Assembly (NCBI RefSeq): GCF_027213785.1
Contig: NZ_JAPWGO010000001.1
Coordinates: 124,001-188,000, forward strand
DNA length: 64,000 bases
Origin: Limimaricola sp. G21655-S1
Lineage (GTDB): Bacteria > Pseudomonadota > Alphaproteobacteria > Rhodobacterales > Rhodobacteraceae
Direction: 5' to 3'
The notes beneath the pieces were generated by a model that saw only the letters and a program-made list of their open reading frames with translations, was not told the origin of the DNA and did not search any database. The position numbers and the translations under genes are program-made. Each line of letters opens with the position of its first letter. The stretch's first letter is position 1. Shown here in pieces: positions 55,301 to 64,000 of the stretch.

Positions 55301-55797
55301 GGATCGTCTCCGTGATGTCAGTGGGAATCGGTCTTGGTCGGCACGGCTTGCCTTGGCGGCGGCCACCAGTCATAGGCCTTCGCATGCGGATGGCCCGGAC
55401 GCCTTCCCAGAACGACACACATCTGCGGCCCGGCCCTTTCCATCTGGCTGAAACGATCTCCGGCGGGCAGACTAGCATGGGCGCGAACGCCTGTCATCGC
55501 GGCTCCGGGGCGGCCCTAGTAACGGGTGGCCCCCGGCGCAGTTGACACCCTCCGCGACTCCCCCTATACGGCCACCACTTGGGCAGGGGGCAGTCCGCTT
55601 TCCGCCCTGATATCAGAGCTGAAGTGGTCACGATCCGGGCCTTGCGCCCCGATCCTCTGGAGACCCACCGCATCGTGTCCGGAAGAGGGGCGCGTTCGCG
55701 GGTTTTTGTGCTTTACGGACGCGTGAAGTGCGAGGAATCGAAATCGGCGGGCCGTCCGGTCCGTGACACATGTGCAGGAAACGGGGAAAGACGCCCA
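55301..55797 (+). other. Intergenic region upstream of rpsL: no gene seen
   Basis: 497 bases between the divergent dioxygenase gene and rpsL. It carries the str-operon promoter (55541-55569) and a leader of about 220 bases. The 66-codon open frame across the promoter does not look coding. I see no tRNA and no obvious repeat. Confidence 0.7.
55541..55569 (+). promoter_or_regulatory. Predicted strong sigma70 promoter of the str operon
   Basis: TTGACA, a 17-base spacer and TATACG: the closest match to the consensus in the window. Expected start near 55576, giving a leader of about 220 bases before rpsL. Confidence 0.75.
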
Positions 55798-56169
55798 ATG
55801 CCAACGATCCAGCAGCTGATCCGCAAGCCGCGGCAGCCGAAAGTCACCAAGTCCAAGTCGCAGCACCTCGAGTCCTGCCCGCAAAAGCGTGGCGTGTGCA
55901 CTCGGGTGTACACCACGACGCCGAAGAAGCCGAACTCGGCCATGCGGAAAGTCGCCAAGGTGCGTCTGACCAATGGCTTCGAGGTCATCAGCTACATCCC
56001 GGGCGAAAGCCACAACCTTCAGGAGCACTCGGTGGTCCTGATCCGTGGCGGCCGGGTGAAAGACCTTCCGGGCGTCCGTTACCACATCCTCCGCGGCGTG
56101 CTTGACACCCAAGGGGTCAAGAACCGCAAGCAGCGCCGCTCGAAGTACGGCGCGAAGCGTCCGAAGTAA
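55798..56169 (+). CDS. rpsL: 30S ribosomal protein S12
   Basis: 123-residue decoding-centre protein. The two streptomycin-contact loops are wild type ([13 protein letters not shown] and [12 protein letters not shown]). The N-terminus [14 protein letters not shown] and C-terminus [15 protein letters not shown] are standard. The ATG with GGGGAAAGA upstream is the start; the frame is open upstream only because the region is GC-rich. First gene of the str operon. Confidence 0.98.
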   Translation: MPTIQQLIRKPRQPKVTKSKSQHLESCPQKRGVCTRVYTTTPKKPNSAMRKVAKVRLTNGFEVISYIPGESHNLQEHSVVLIRGGRVKDLPGVRYHILRGVLDTQGVKNRKQRRSKYGAKRPK

Positions 56170-56183
56170 GGAGAGAGAGCGCC

Positions 56184-56654
56184 ATGTCGCGTCGTCACGC
56201 CGCCGAGAAACGTGAGATCCTGCCCGATGCCAAGTTCGGCGACCGGGTCGTCACGAAGTTCATGAACAACCTGATGATCGACGGCAAGAAAGCCGTCGCC
56301 GAGCGCATCGTCTACAACGCGTTCGACCGGGTCGAGACCCGCCTCAAGAAGGAGCCCGTCGAGGTGTTCCACGAGGCGCTCGACAACATCAAGCCGTCGG
56401 TCGAGGTCCGCTCGCGCCGCGTCGGCGGTGCGACCTACCAGGTCCCCGTCGAAGTCCGCCCCGAGCGCCGCGAGGCGCTGGCGATCCGCTGGCTGATCGA
56501 TGCCAGCGCGAAGCGCAACGAGAACACCATGGAAGAGCGCCTGGCCGGCGAGCTGCTCGACGCAGTGAACGGCCGCGGCACCGCGGTGAAGAAGCGCGAA
56601 GACACTCACAAGATGGCCGACGCGAACAAGGCGTTCAGCCACTACCGCTGGTAA
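56184..56654 (+). CDS. rpsG: 30S ribosomal protein S7
   Basis: 156-residue 16S-rRNA assembly protein of the head domain, standard length. It contains [58 protein letters not shown] and the C-terminal [11 protein letters not shown]. The gap after rpsL is 14 bases with a GGAGAGAG ribosome site. In E. coli S7 represses the str operon; any such control here would act on the rpsL-rpsG junction, which is only 14 bases, so a long S7-binding leader is not available. Confidence 0.98.
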   Translation: MSRRHAAEKREILPDAKFGDRVVTKFMNNLMIDGKKAVAERIVYNAFDRVETRLKKEPVEVFHEALDNIKPSVEVRSRRVGGATYQVPVEVRPERREALAIRWLIDASAKRNENTMEERLAGELLDAVNGRGTAVKKREDTHKMADANKAFSHYRW

Positions 56655-56672
56655 GCGGGAAGGAGTCCAGAC

Positions 56673-58796
56673 ATGGCACGCGACTATCCTCTGCAGCGCT
56701 ACCGCAACTTCGGCATCATGGCCCACATCGATGCCGGCAAGACCACCACGACCGAGCGGATCCTCTTCTACACCGGCAAGTCCCACAAGATCGGCGAAGT
56801 CCATGACGGCGCCGCGACCATGGACTGGATGGAGCAGGAGCAGGAACGCGGCATCACGATCACGTCCGCGGCGACGACCACTTTCTGGCAGCGCCAGGAA
56901 GATCCGACCGCCGAGGGCACTTCGGATACCAAGTACCGCTTCAACATCATCGACACGCCCGGCCACGTCGACTTCACCATCGAAGTCGAGCGTTCGCTGG
57001 CCGTGCTCGACGGTGCGATCTGCCTTCTCGACGCCAACGCCGGCGTCGAGCCGCAGACCGAGACCGTCTGGCGTCAGGCCGACCGCTACAAGGTCCCGCG
57101 CATCGTCTTCGTCAACAAGATGGACAAGATCGGCGCCGACTTCTTCAACTGCGTGAAGATGATCAAGGACCGCACCGGGGCGACCCCGGTCCCGATCGCG
57201 CTGCCGATCGGCGCCGAGGACAACCTCGAAGGCATCGTCGACCTGATCAAGATGGAAGAGTGGGTCTGGAAGGGTGAAGACCTGGGCGCGTCCTGGGTCC
57301 GTCAGCCGATCCGTGCCGAGCTTCAGGACGTCGCCGCCGAGTGGCGCGCCACGCTCATCGAGAATGCCGTCGAGCAGGACGATGCCGCGATGGAGGCCTA
57401 TCTCGAGGGCGAAGAGCCCGACGAGCCGACCCTGCGCCAGCTGATCCGCAAGGGCACGCTGTCGCTCGCCTTCGTGCCGGTGGCCGCTGGTTCCGCGTTC
57501 AAGAACAAGGGCGTGCAGCCCCTGCTGAACGCCGTCATCGACTTCCTGCCCTCGCCGCTCGACGTGCCCGCCTATATGGGCTTCTCGCCGGACGACGAGA
57601 CCGAGACCCGCAACATCCCGCGTCATGCCGACGATTCCGAGCCCTTCTCGGGCCTGGCGTTCAAGATCATGAACGACCCCTTCGTCGGTTCGCTGACCTT
57701 CACCCGCATCTATTCGGGCGTGGTGAAGAAGGGCGACACCATGATGAACTCGACCAAGGGCAAGCGCGAGCGTGTCGGTCGGATGATGATGATGCACGCC
57801 ATCAACCGCGAAGAGATCGAGGAAGCCTTTGCCGGCGACATCATCGCGCTCGCGGGCCTCAAGGAGACCACCACTGGCGACACCCTGTGTGATCCCCAGA
57901 ACCAGGTCGTCCTCGAGACCATGACCTTCCCCGATCCGGTCATCGAGATCGCGGTCGAGCCGAAGACCAAGGCCGACCAGGAGAAGATGTCCGCCGGTCT
58001 CCAGCGGCTTGCCGCCGAGGACCCGTCCTTCCGCGTCGAGACCGACCTCGAGTCGGGCCAGACGATCATGAAGGGCATGGGCGAACTCCACCTCGACATC
58101 CTGGTCGACCGCCTCAAGCGGGAGTTCAAGGTCGAGGCGAACATCGGCGCGCCGCAAGTGGCTTACCGCGAGACCATCGGTCACGCCGTGGAGCACACCT
58201 ACACCCACAAGAAGCAGTCGGGTGGTTCGGGCCAGTTCGCCGAGGTGAAGCTCAACATCATGCCGACCGAGCCGGGCGAGGGCTACTCGTTCGAGTCGAA
58301 GATCGTCGGCGGCGCGGTGCCCAAGGAATACATCCCGGGCGTCGAGAAGGGCATCAAGTCGGTGATGGACTCCGGTCCGCTCGCGGGCTTCCCGGTGATC
58401 GACTTCAAGGTCGAGCTGCTGGACGGCAAGTTCCACGACGTCGACTCGTCGGTGCTCGCCTTCGAGATCGCCTCGCGGATGTGCATGCGTGAAGGTCTGC
58501 GCAAGGCCGGCGCCAAGCTGCTCGAGCCGATGATGAAGGTCGAGGTGCTGACGCCCGAGGAGTACACCGGTGGCGTCATCGGCGACCTGACCTCGCGTCG
58601 GGGCCAGGTGCAGGGGCAGGACACGCGCGGCAACGCCAACGTGATCAACGCCTTCGTGCCGCTCGCCAACATGTTCGGCTACATCAACACGCTGCGGTCG
58701 ATGACCTCGGGACGTGCCCAGTTCTCGATGATCTTCGATCACTACGAGCCGGTGCCGCAGAACATCTCGGAAGAGATCCAGAAGAAGTACGCGTGA
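56673..58796 (+). CDS. fusA: Elongation factor G
   Basis: 707-residue translocation GTPase, full family length. GTP-binding motifs [23 protein letters not shown] and NKMDKIG are intact; the fusidic-acid pocket and domains II-V follow. It sits 18 bases after rpsG and 60 bases before tuf copy 2, so it is part of the str operon. A long open frame on the opposite strand is a codon-bias shadow. Confidence 0.98.
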   Translation: MARDYPLQRYRNFGIMAHIDAGKTTTTERILFYTGKSHKIGEVHDGAATMDWMEQEQERGITITSAATTTFWQRQEDPTAEGTSDTKYRFNIIDTPGHVDFTIEVERSLAVLDGAICLLDANAGVEPQTETVWRQADRYKVPRIVFVNKMDKIGADFFNCVKMIKDRTGATPVPIALPIGAEDNLEGIVDLIKMEEWVWKGEDLGASWVRQPIRAELQDVAAEWRATLIENAVEQDDAAMEAYLEGEEPDEPTLRQLIRKGTLSLAFVPVAAGSAFKNKGVQPLLNAVIDFLPSPLDVPAYMGFSPDDETETRNIPRHADDSEPFSGLAFKIMNDPFVGSLTFTRIYSGVVKKGDTMMNSTKGKRERVGRMMMMHAINREEIEEAFAGDIIALAGLKETTTGDTLCDPQNQVVLETMTFPDPVIEIAVEPKTKADQEKMSAGLQRLAAEDPSFRVETDLESGQTIMKGMGELHLDILVDRLKREFKVEANIGAPQVAYRETIGHAVEHTYTHKKQSGGSGQFAEVKLNIMPTEPGEGYSFESKIVGGAVPKEYIPGVEKGIKSVMDSGPLAGFPVIDFKVELLDGKFHDVDSSVLAFEIASRMCMREGLRKAGAKLLEPMMKVEVLTPEEYTGGVIGDLTSRRGQVQGQDTRGNANVINAFVPLANMFGYINTLRSMTSGRAQFSMIFDHYEPVPQNISEEIQKKYA

Positions 58797-58856
58797 CGGT
58801 CGGCGGGGCTCCCGGGCCCCGCCATCACGACGCCTGACAATTTGAAGGAGCCAATC

Positions 58857-60032
<1,176 letters not shown>

Positions 60033-60057
60033 GGACGCCCCTTACCGGGACGTCGCC

Positions 60058-60084
60058 GCGGGGCGGGTGTTTCGCCCGCCCCGC
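60058..60084 (+). terminator. Hairpin after tuf copy 2
   Basis: Perfect 10-bp stem GCGGGGCGGG / CCCGCCCCGC with a 7-base loop, followed by ACCACTTTT. A partial terminator or processing site between the str and S10 operons is likely; the T tract is weak. Confidence 0.5.
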
Positions 60085-60165
60085 ACCACTTTTCCGACGG
60101 GTTCGACGTGGACCGGCAATTCCGCCCGGCCGACCTCTCAACCCGAACCCTTGAAGGGGAACAAC

Positions 60166-60480
60166 ATGGCCGCCCAAAGCCAGAATATCCGTATCCGGCT
60201 CAAGGCTTTCGACTACCGCGTGCTGGATGCCAGCACCGCGGAGATCGTCAGCACCGCCAAGCGCACCGGCGCCTCGGTCCGCGGGCCGATCCCGCTGCCC
60301 AACAAGATCGAGAAGTTCACGGTGCTCCGTGGACCGCACATCGACAAGAAATCCCGTGACCAGTTCGAGATCCGCACCCACAAGCGGCTGCTCGACATCG
60401 TCGATCCGACCCCGCAGACCGTGGACGCGCTGATGAAGCTCGACCTGGCCGCCGGCGTCGACGTCGAAATCAAGGTCTGA
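60166..60480 (+). CDS. rpsJ: 30S ribosomal protein S10
   Basis: 104-residue protein, also called NusE in antitermination. It carries [18 protein letters not shown], the [19 protein letters not shown] loop and [20 protein letters not shown]. The ATG (MAAQSQ) is preceded by GAAGGGG. First gene of the S10 operon, 130 bases after tuf copy 2; no separate promoter is obvious, so it may be read through from tuf. Confidence 0.97.
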   Translation: MAAQSQNIRIRLKAFDYRVLDASTAEIVSTAKRTGASVRGPIPLPNKIEKFTVLRGPHIDKKSRDQFEIRTHKRLLDIVDPTPQTVDALMKLDLAAGVDVEIKV

Positions 60481-60491
60481 GGGGGGTAACG

Positions 60492-61307
60492 ATGTTGCGT
60501 TCCGGAATCATCGCCAAGAAGGTGGGCATGACCCGCCTGTTCCTCGAGGACGGCAAGCAGGTCCCGGTGACCGTGCTCCAGCTCGACAACCTGCAGGTCG
60601 TGGCGCAGCGCACGATCGAGCGTGACGGCTATACCGCCGTTCAGCTGGGTGCCGGCACCGCCAAGGCCAAGCGCGTCAGCGCGCCGATGCGCGGCCACTT
60701 CGCCGCCGCCAAGGTCGAGCCCAAGCGCAAGGTCGCCGAGTTCCGCGTCGCCCCCGAGAACCTGATCGAGGTGGGCGAGGAAATCATCGCCGCGCACTAC
60801 TTCGAAGGCCAGTTCGTCGACGTATCGGGCGTCTCCATCGGTAAGGGTTTTGCCGGTGCGATGAAGCGCCACAACTTCGGCGGTCTGCGCGCGTCCCACG
60901 GCGTGTCCGTGTCGCACCGTTCGCACGGTTCGACCGGTCAGTGTCAGGACCCGGGCAAGGTCTTCAAGGGCAAGAAGATGGCCGGTCACATGGGCGCCGC
61001 CCGCGTGACCACCCAGAACCTCCAGGTCGTCAAGACCGACGCCGAGCGTGGCCTGATCATGGTCAAGGGCGCGGTGCCGGGCGGCAAGGGTGGCTGGGTC
61101 ACGGTCAAGGACGCCGTGAAGAAGCCGCTGGCCGAGCACGTGGTCTTCCCGGCCGCGCTGAAGAGCCATGCCGACGAAGCCAAGCGTCTCGCCGACGAGG
61201 CCGCCGCCGAGGCCGCGGCTGCCGAGGAAGCCGCCGCCAAGGCCGCTGCCGAGGCCGAGCAGGCCGCGATCGACACCGCTGAGAAGGGTGAGAACAATGA
61301 AGGCTGA
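60492..61307 (+). CDS. rplC: 50S ribosomal protein L3 with Ala/Glu-rich C-terminal extension
   Basis: 271-residue assembly protein that binds 23S rRNA near the peptidyl-transferase centre. The core (about 1-227) includes the rRNA-binding loop [20 protein letters not shown] and [20 protein letters not shown]. Residues 228-271 are an extension made almost only of Ala, Glu, Lys and Asp in helix-friendly order, absent from most L3 proteins (about 209 residues). Its 3' end overlaps the rplD start by 11 bases. The extension may interact with another factor or simply be a tolerated tail. Confidence 0.95.
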   Translation: MLRSGIIAKKVGMTRLFLEDGKQVPVTVLQLDNLQVVAQRTIERDGYTAVQLGAGTAKAKRVSAPMRGHFAAAKVEPKRKVAEFRVAPENLIEVGEEIIAAHYFEGQFVDVSGVSIGKGFAGAMKRHNFGGLRASHGVSVSHRSHGSTGQCQDPGKVFKGKKMAGHMGAARVTTQNLQVVKTDAERGLIMVKGAVPGGKGGWVTVKDAVKKPLAEHVVFPAALKSHADEAKRLADEAAAEAAAAEEAAAKAAAEAEQAAIDTAEKGENNEG

Positions 61308-61914
61308 AGCGATCAAGCTGGACGGCGCCTCCGCGGGCTCCGTCGATCTCGACGACGCGATCTTCGGTCTCGAGCCGCGCGCCGACATCCTGCACCGCGT
61401 CGTGCGCTGGCAGCGTGCGCGTACCCAGCAGGGTACGCACTCGACGCTGGGCCGCTCCGAGGTCAGCTACTCGACCAAGAAGATCTACCGCCAGAAGGGC
61501 ACCGGTGGCGCACGTCACGGCTCCAAGGGCGCGCCGATCTTCCGGCACGGTGGCACCTACAAGGGCCCGACGCCGCGCAGCCACGAGCACGACCTGACCA
61601 AGAAGTTCCGCAAGCTCGGCCTCAAGCACGCCCTCTCGGCGAAGGTGAAGGCCGGTGAGCTGGTGGTTCTCGACAGCATCGAGACCGAGGGCAAGACCTC
61701 GGTGCTCGCCAAGCAGGTCGCCAACCTCGGCTGGAAGCGGGCGCTGGTCATCGACGCCGCGGCGATCAACGAGGGCTTCGCCCAGGCCGCGCGCAACATC
61801 GCCAACCTGGACGTGCTCCCCTCGATGGGCGCCAACGTCTACGACATCCTCCGCAGTGACACGCTGGTGCTCACCAAGGCGGCTGTCGAAGCTCTGGAGG
61901 CTCGCCTGAAATGA
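61297..61914 (+). CDS. rplD: 50S ribosomal protein L4
   Basis: 205-residue protein lining the exit tunnel near the macrolide site, and in E. coli also the autogenous regulator of the S10 operon. It shows [24 protein letters not shown] in pieces, [20 protein letters not shown] and [10 protein letters not shown]. The ATG sits inside the end of rplC (11-base overlap), so translation is coupled. Overlaps the rplW start by four bases at its end. Confidence 0.97.
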   Translation: MKAEAIKLDGASAGSVDLDDAIFGLEPRADILHRVVRWQRARTQQGTHSTLGRSEVSYSTKKIYRQKGTGGARHGSKGAPIFRHGGTYKGPTPRSHEHDLTKKFRKLGLKHALSAKVKAGELVVLDSIETEGKTSVLAKQVANLGWKRALVIDAAAINEGFAQAARNIANLDVLPSMGANVYDILRSDTLVLTKAAVEALEARLK

Positions 61915-62207
61915 GCGCGAAACCCGAACATTACGACGTGATCCGCAAGCCGGTCATCACCGAGAAGGCGACCCTGGCCTCCGAGGCCAACGCGGTGGTC
62001 TTCGAGGTGGCGATCGACGCCAACAAGCCGCAGATCAAGGAAGCCGTCGAGGCCCTGTTCCAGGTCAAGGTGAAGGCGGTCAACACCGTCGTCACCAAGG
62101 GCAAGGTCAAGCGGTTCCGCGGCACGCTGGGCACCCGCAAGGACGTCAAGAAGGCCTATGTGACCCTCGAAGAGGGCAACAGCATTGACGTCTCGACCGG
62201 TCTCTAA
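61911..62207 (+). CDS. rplW: 50S ribosomal protein L23
   Basis: 98-residue protein at the exit tunnel, the docking site for trigger factor and signal-recognition particle. [18 protein letters not shown] at the N-terminus and [20 protein letters not shown], the disordered-loop region. The start ATG overlaps the rplD stop (ATGA). A 149-base gap with a terminator-like hairpin and tandem repeats follows before rplB. Confidence 0.96.
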   Translation: MSAKPEHYDVIRKPVITEKATLASEANAVVFEVAIDANKPQIKEAVEALFQVKVKAVNTVVTKGKVKRFRGTLGTRKDVKKAYVTLEEGNSIDVSTGL

Positions 62208-62224
62208 TAGGTGACCCCATCGGC

Positions 62225-62257
62225 GCGGCCCCGGATTCGTCCGGGGCCGCTCCTTTT
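62225..62257 (+). terminator. Hairpin in the rplW-rplB gap, terminator-like
   Basis: Perfect 10-bp stem GCGGCCCCGG / CCGGGGCCGC with loop ATTCGT, then TCCTTTTG. Inside the S10 operon, so probably an attenuator or partial terminator rather than the operon end. Confidence 0.5.
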
Positions 62258-62265
62258 GACAACCG

Positions 62266-62309
62266 GGGGACCTTCGGGGCCCTTTGAATCGGGGACCTTC
62301 GGGGCCCTT
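62266..62309 (+). repeat. Tandem UUCG-type hairpin repeat ahead of rplB
   Basis: The 19-base unit GGGGACCTTCGGGGCCCTT occurs twice, at 62266-62284 and 62291-62309. Each unit can fold into a small hairpin with a C-UUCG-G loop. It lies in the leader of rplB, about 50 bases upstream of its start, just after a terminator-like stem. Confidence 0.75.
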
Positions 62310-62356
62310 CAACGACCGGGCCCTGGTGGCCCGCAAAGCAACGGAAGACACAAAGC

Positions 62357-63199
62357 ATGGCACTCAAGTCGTACAAGCCGACGACGCCGGGCCAGCGCGG
62401 GCTGGTGCTGATCGACCGTTCGGAGCTTTGGAAAGGACGCCCCGTCAAGGCCCTCACCGAGGGTCTGAGCAAGTCGGGCGGCCGGAACAACACCGGACGG
62501 ATCACGATGCGTCGTCGTGGTGGTGGTGCGAAGCGCCTCTACCGGATCGTCGATTTCAAGCGCAACAAGTTCGACATGCAGGCGGTCATCGCCCGCATCG
62601 AATACGACCCCAACCGTACCGCCTTCATCGCGCTGATCCAGTACGAGGACGGCGAGCAGGCCTACATCCTGGCGCCGCAGCGCGTCTCGATCGGTGACAA
62701 GGTCGTGGCCGGCGCCAAGGTCGACATCAAGCCCGGCAACGCGATGCCCTTCTCGGGCATGCCGATCGGCACGATCGTCCACAACATCGAGATGAAGCCC
62801 GGCAAGGGCGGCCAGATCGCACGTTCGGCGGGCACCTACGCCCAGTTCGTCGGTCGCGACGGCGGCTACGCCCAGATCCGTCTGTCCTCGGGCGAGCTGC
62901 GGCTCGTGCGCCAGGAATGCATGGCGACGGTCGGTGCGGTCTCGAACGCGGACCACTCGAACCAGAATCTCGGCAAGGCCGGTCGCAACCGCCACTTCGG
63001 CAAGCGCCCCGCCGTTCGCGGCGTCGCGATGAACCCGATCGACCACCCGCATGGCGGTGGTGAGGGCCGGACCTCCGGCGGCCGTCACCCGGTGACGCCG
63101 TGGGGCAAGCCGACCAAGGGTGCGCGCACCCGTGACAAGAACAAGGCGTCGTCGAAGCTCATCCTTCGTTCGCGCCACGCTCGCAAGAAAGGCCGTTAA
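62357..63199 (+). CDS. rplB: 50S ribosomal protein L2
   Basis: 280-residue protein needed for subunit joining and peptidyl-transferase structure. Family segments: [40 protein letters not shown] and the C-terminal [18 protein letters not shown] with the conserved His. It follows the hairpin-repeat leader and ends three bases before rpsS. Standard length for bacteria. Confidence 0.97.
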   Translation: MALKSYKPTTPGQRGLVLIDRSELWKGRPVKALTEGLSKSGGRNNTGRITMRRRGGGAKRLYRIVDFKRNKFDMQAVIARIEYDPNRTAFIALIQYEDGEQAYILAPQRVSIGDKVVAGAKVDIKPGNAMPFSGMPIGTIVHNIEMKPGKGGQIARSAGTYAQFVGRDGGYAQIRLSSGELRLVRQECMATVGAVSNADHSNQNLGKAGRNRHFGKRPAVRGVAMNPIDHPHGGGEGRTSGGRHPVTPWGKPTKGARTRDKNKASSKLILRSRHARKKGR

Positions 63200-63202
63200 C
63201 AC

Positions 63203-63481
63203 ATGGCTCGTTCTGTTTGGAAAGGCCCTTTCGTCGATGCTTACGTGCTCAAGAAAGCCGAAGCGTCGCGCGAGTCCGGCCGCAACGAAGTGATCAAGAT
63301 CTGGTCGCGCCGTTCGACGATCCTGCCCCAGTTCGTGGGACTGACCTTCGGTGTGTACAACGGTCACAAGCACATCCCCGTCAACGTCAGCGAAGACATG
63401 ATCGGTCAGAAGTTCGGTGAGTATTCGCCGACCCGCACCTATCACGGTCACGCCGCCGACAAGAAAGCGAAGCGGAAGTAA
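63203..63481 (+). CDS. rpsS: 30S ribosomal protein S19
   Basis: 92-residue head protein contacting the A-site tRNA with S13. It shows [40 protein letters not shown] and [20 protein letters not shown]. Three-base gap from rplB with the ribosome site AAAGG inside the end of rplB, so it is translationally coupled. Followed by rplV after three bases. Confidence 0.97.
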   Translation: MARSVWKGPFVDAYVLKKAEASRESGRNEVIKIWSRRSTILPQFVGLTFGVYNGHKHIPVNVSEDMIGQKFGEYSPTRTYHGHAADKKAKRK

Positions 63482-63484
63482 GCC

Positions 63485-63865
63485 ATGAGCAAGGACAAGA
63501 ATCCCCGCCGCGTCGCCGATAACGAGGCGATGGCCAAGACCCGGATGCTGCGCACCAGCCCGCAGAAGCTCAACCTCGTTGCCGCGATGATCCGCGGCAA
63601 GAAGGTGGAGAAGGCCCTGTCGGACCTGACCTTCTCGAAGAAGCGCATCGCCGGCGACGTCAAGAAGTGCCTGCAATCCGCGATCGCGAACGCCGAGAAC
63701 AACCACAACCTCGACGTCGACGAGCTGGTCGTCGCCGAGGCCTGGGTCGGCAAGAACCTGATCATGAAGCGCGGCCGTCCGCGGGCCCGTGGCCGGTTCG
63801 GCAAGATCGTCAAGCCGTTCTCGGAACTCACCATCAAGGTCCGCCAGGTCGAGGAGCAAGCCTAA
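63485..63865 (+). CDS. rplV: 50S ribosomal protein L22
   Basis: 126-residue protein whose beta-hairpin lines the exit tunnel near the macrolide site. Typical segments: [41 protein letters not shown] in parts and the C-terminal hairpin [20 protein letters not shown]. It overlaps the rpsC start by one base (TAATG). Continues the standard S10-operon order. Confidence 0.97.
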   Translation: MSKDKNPRRVADNEAMAKTRMLRTSPQKLNLVAAMIRGKKVEKALSDLTFSKKRIAGDVKKCLQSAIANAENNHNLDVDELVVAEAWVGKNLIMKRGRPRARGRFGKIVKPFSELTIKVRQVEEQA

Positions 63866-64000
63866 TGGGTAACAAGGTCAATCCCGTCGGCATGCGGCTT
63901 CAGGTCAACCGGACCTGGGACAGCCGCTGGTACGCCGACACCAAGGACTACGGCGATCTTCTTCTCGAAGACCTCAAGATCAAGGACTTCATCAAGAAGG
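63865..64000 (+). CDS. rpsC: 30S ribosomal protein S3, 3'-truncated by window edge
   Basis: First 45 codons of S3: [20 protein letters not shown], then [20 protein letters not shown]. This matches the N-terminus of S3, which with S4 and S5 unwinds mRNA at the entry site. The KH domain and C-terminus lie beyond the window. The ATG shares one base with the rplV stop. rplP, rpmC and rpsQ are expected next in the S10 operon. Confidence 0.95.
   Translation, partial: MGNKVNPVGMRLQVNRTWDSRWYADTKDYGDLLLEDLKIKDFIKK

Noticed and set aside
55526-55726. 66-codon open frame across the str-operon promoter
   Set aside because: It overlaps the best promoter in the window, has no ribosome site and no protein-like pattern.

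Overview
The window is a GC-rich alphaproteobacterial chromosome segment. The proteins and gene order point to the Rhodobacteraceae (Rhodobacter/roseobacter group): two near-identical tuf genes, a tuf - tRNA-Trp - secE - nusG - rplKAJL - rpoBC - rpsL - rpsG - fusA - tuf - S10-operon order, a tandem set of peptide deformylase genes next to fmt, and many 4-bp start/stop overlaps. I cannot name the species. I see no prophage, insertion sequence, CRISPR array, rRNA or plasmid functions. This is core chromosome with a few accessory genes.

Region 1 (1-13.2 kb), mixed housekeeping: the end of cobM (cobalamin synthesis), a MalY/PatB-type C-S lyase, three consecutive peptide-deformylase-family genes followed by fmt (N-formyl-Met metabolism), a cytoplasmic-looking YkuD-fold protein and ribA (minus strand). 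Then come an OmpR-family response regulator whose 3' region carries a probable small RNA, a small secreted protein, exonuclease III, a CnoX-like thioredoxin-TPR protein, a Lon-N-domain protein, a Trm112-family protein, a UbiH-family hydroxylase and an amidase.

Region 2 (13.2-35 kb), envelope and stress functions: dapC-like aminotransferase, ftsK, lolA, a secreted cupin, a lipoprotein lytic transglycosylase, an AEC-family permease, hspQ, free-methionine-(R)-sulfoxide reductase, an XRE-cupin regulator and an RluA-type pseudouridine synthase. These are followed by an MhqO/MhqD-like dioxygenase-esterase pair, an aldehyde dehydrogenase, a 1-Cys peroxiredoxin, a secreted L,D-transpeptidase, a beta-barrel-like outer-membrane protein, rpsO-pnp, an RTX-repeat protein, a PduO-type cobalamin adenosyltransferase with a small membrane protein, an SDR and an SH3 protein.

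Region 3 (35-64 kb), information processing: parC, then the long transcription/translation block. tuf copy 1, tRNA-Trp, secE and nusG lead into rplK-rplA, rplJ-rplL and rpoB-rpoC. A three-gene accessory insert (AhpD-like protein, glycosyltransferase, gamma-butyrobetaine-hydroxylase-like dioxygenase) separates rpoC from the str operon (rpsL, rpsG, fusA, tuf copy 2). The S10 operon follows (rpsJ, rplC, rplD, rplW, rplB, rpsS, rplV, rpsC, the last cut by the window edge). Sigma70-like promoters with 16-18 bp spacers can be read upstream of several of these units, and Rho-independent terminators close many of them.

The most notable items are a deformylase paralogue that has lost both its metal-binding Cys and its catalytic Glu, a candidate MmgR-like small RNA, two tuf genes with one visible coding difference, an inverted repeat filling the spacer of the rplK promoter, tandem UUCG-type hairpin repeats ahead of rplB, and an Ala/Glu-rich tail on L3. 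No clearly new multi-gene system is visible. The strongest unusual candidate is the three-paralogue deformylase cluster.
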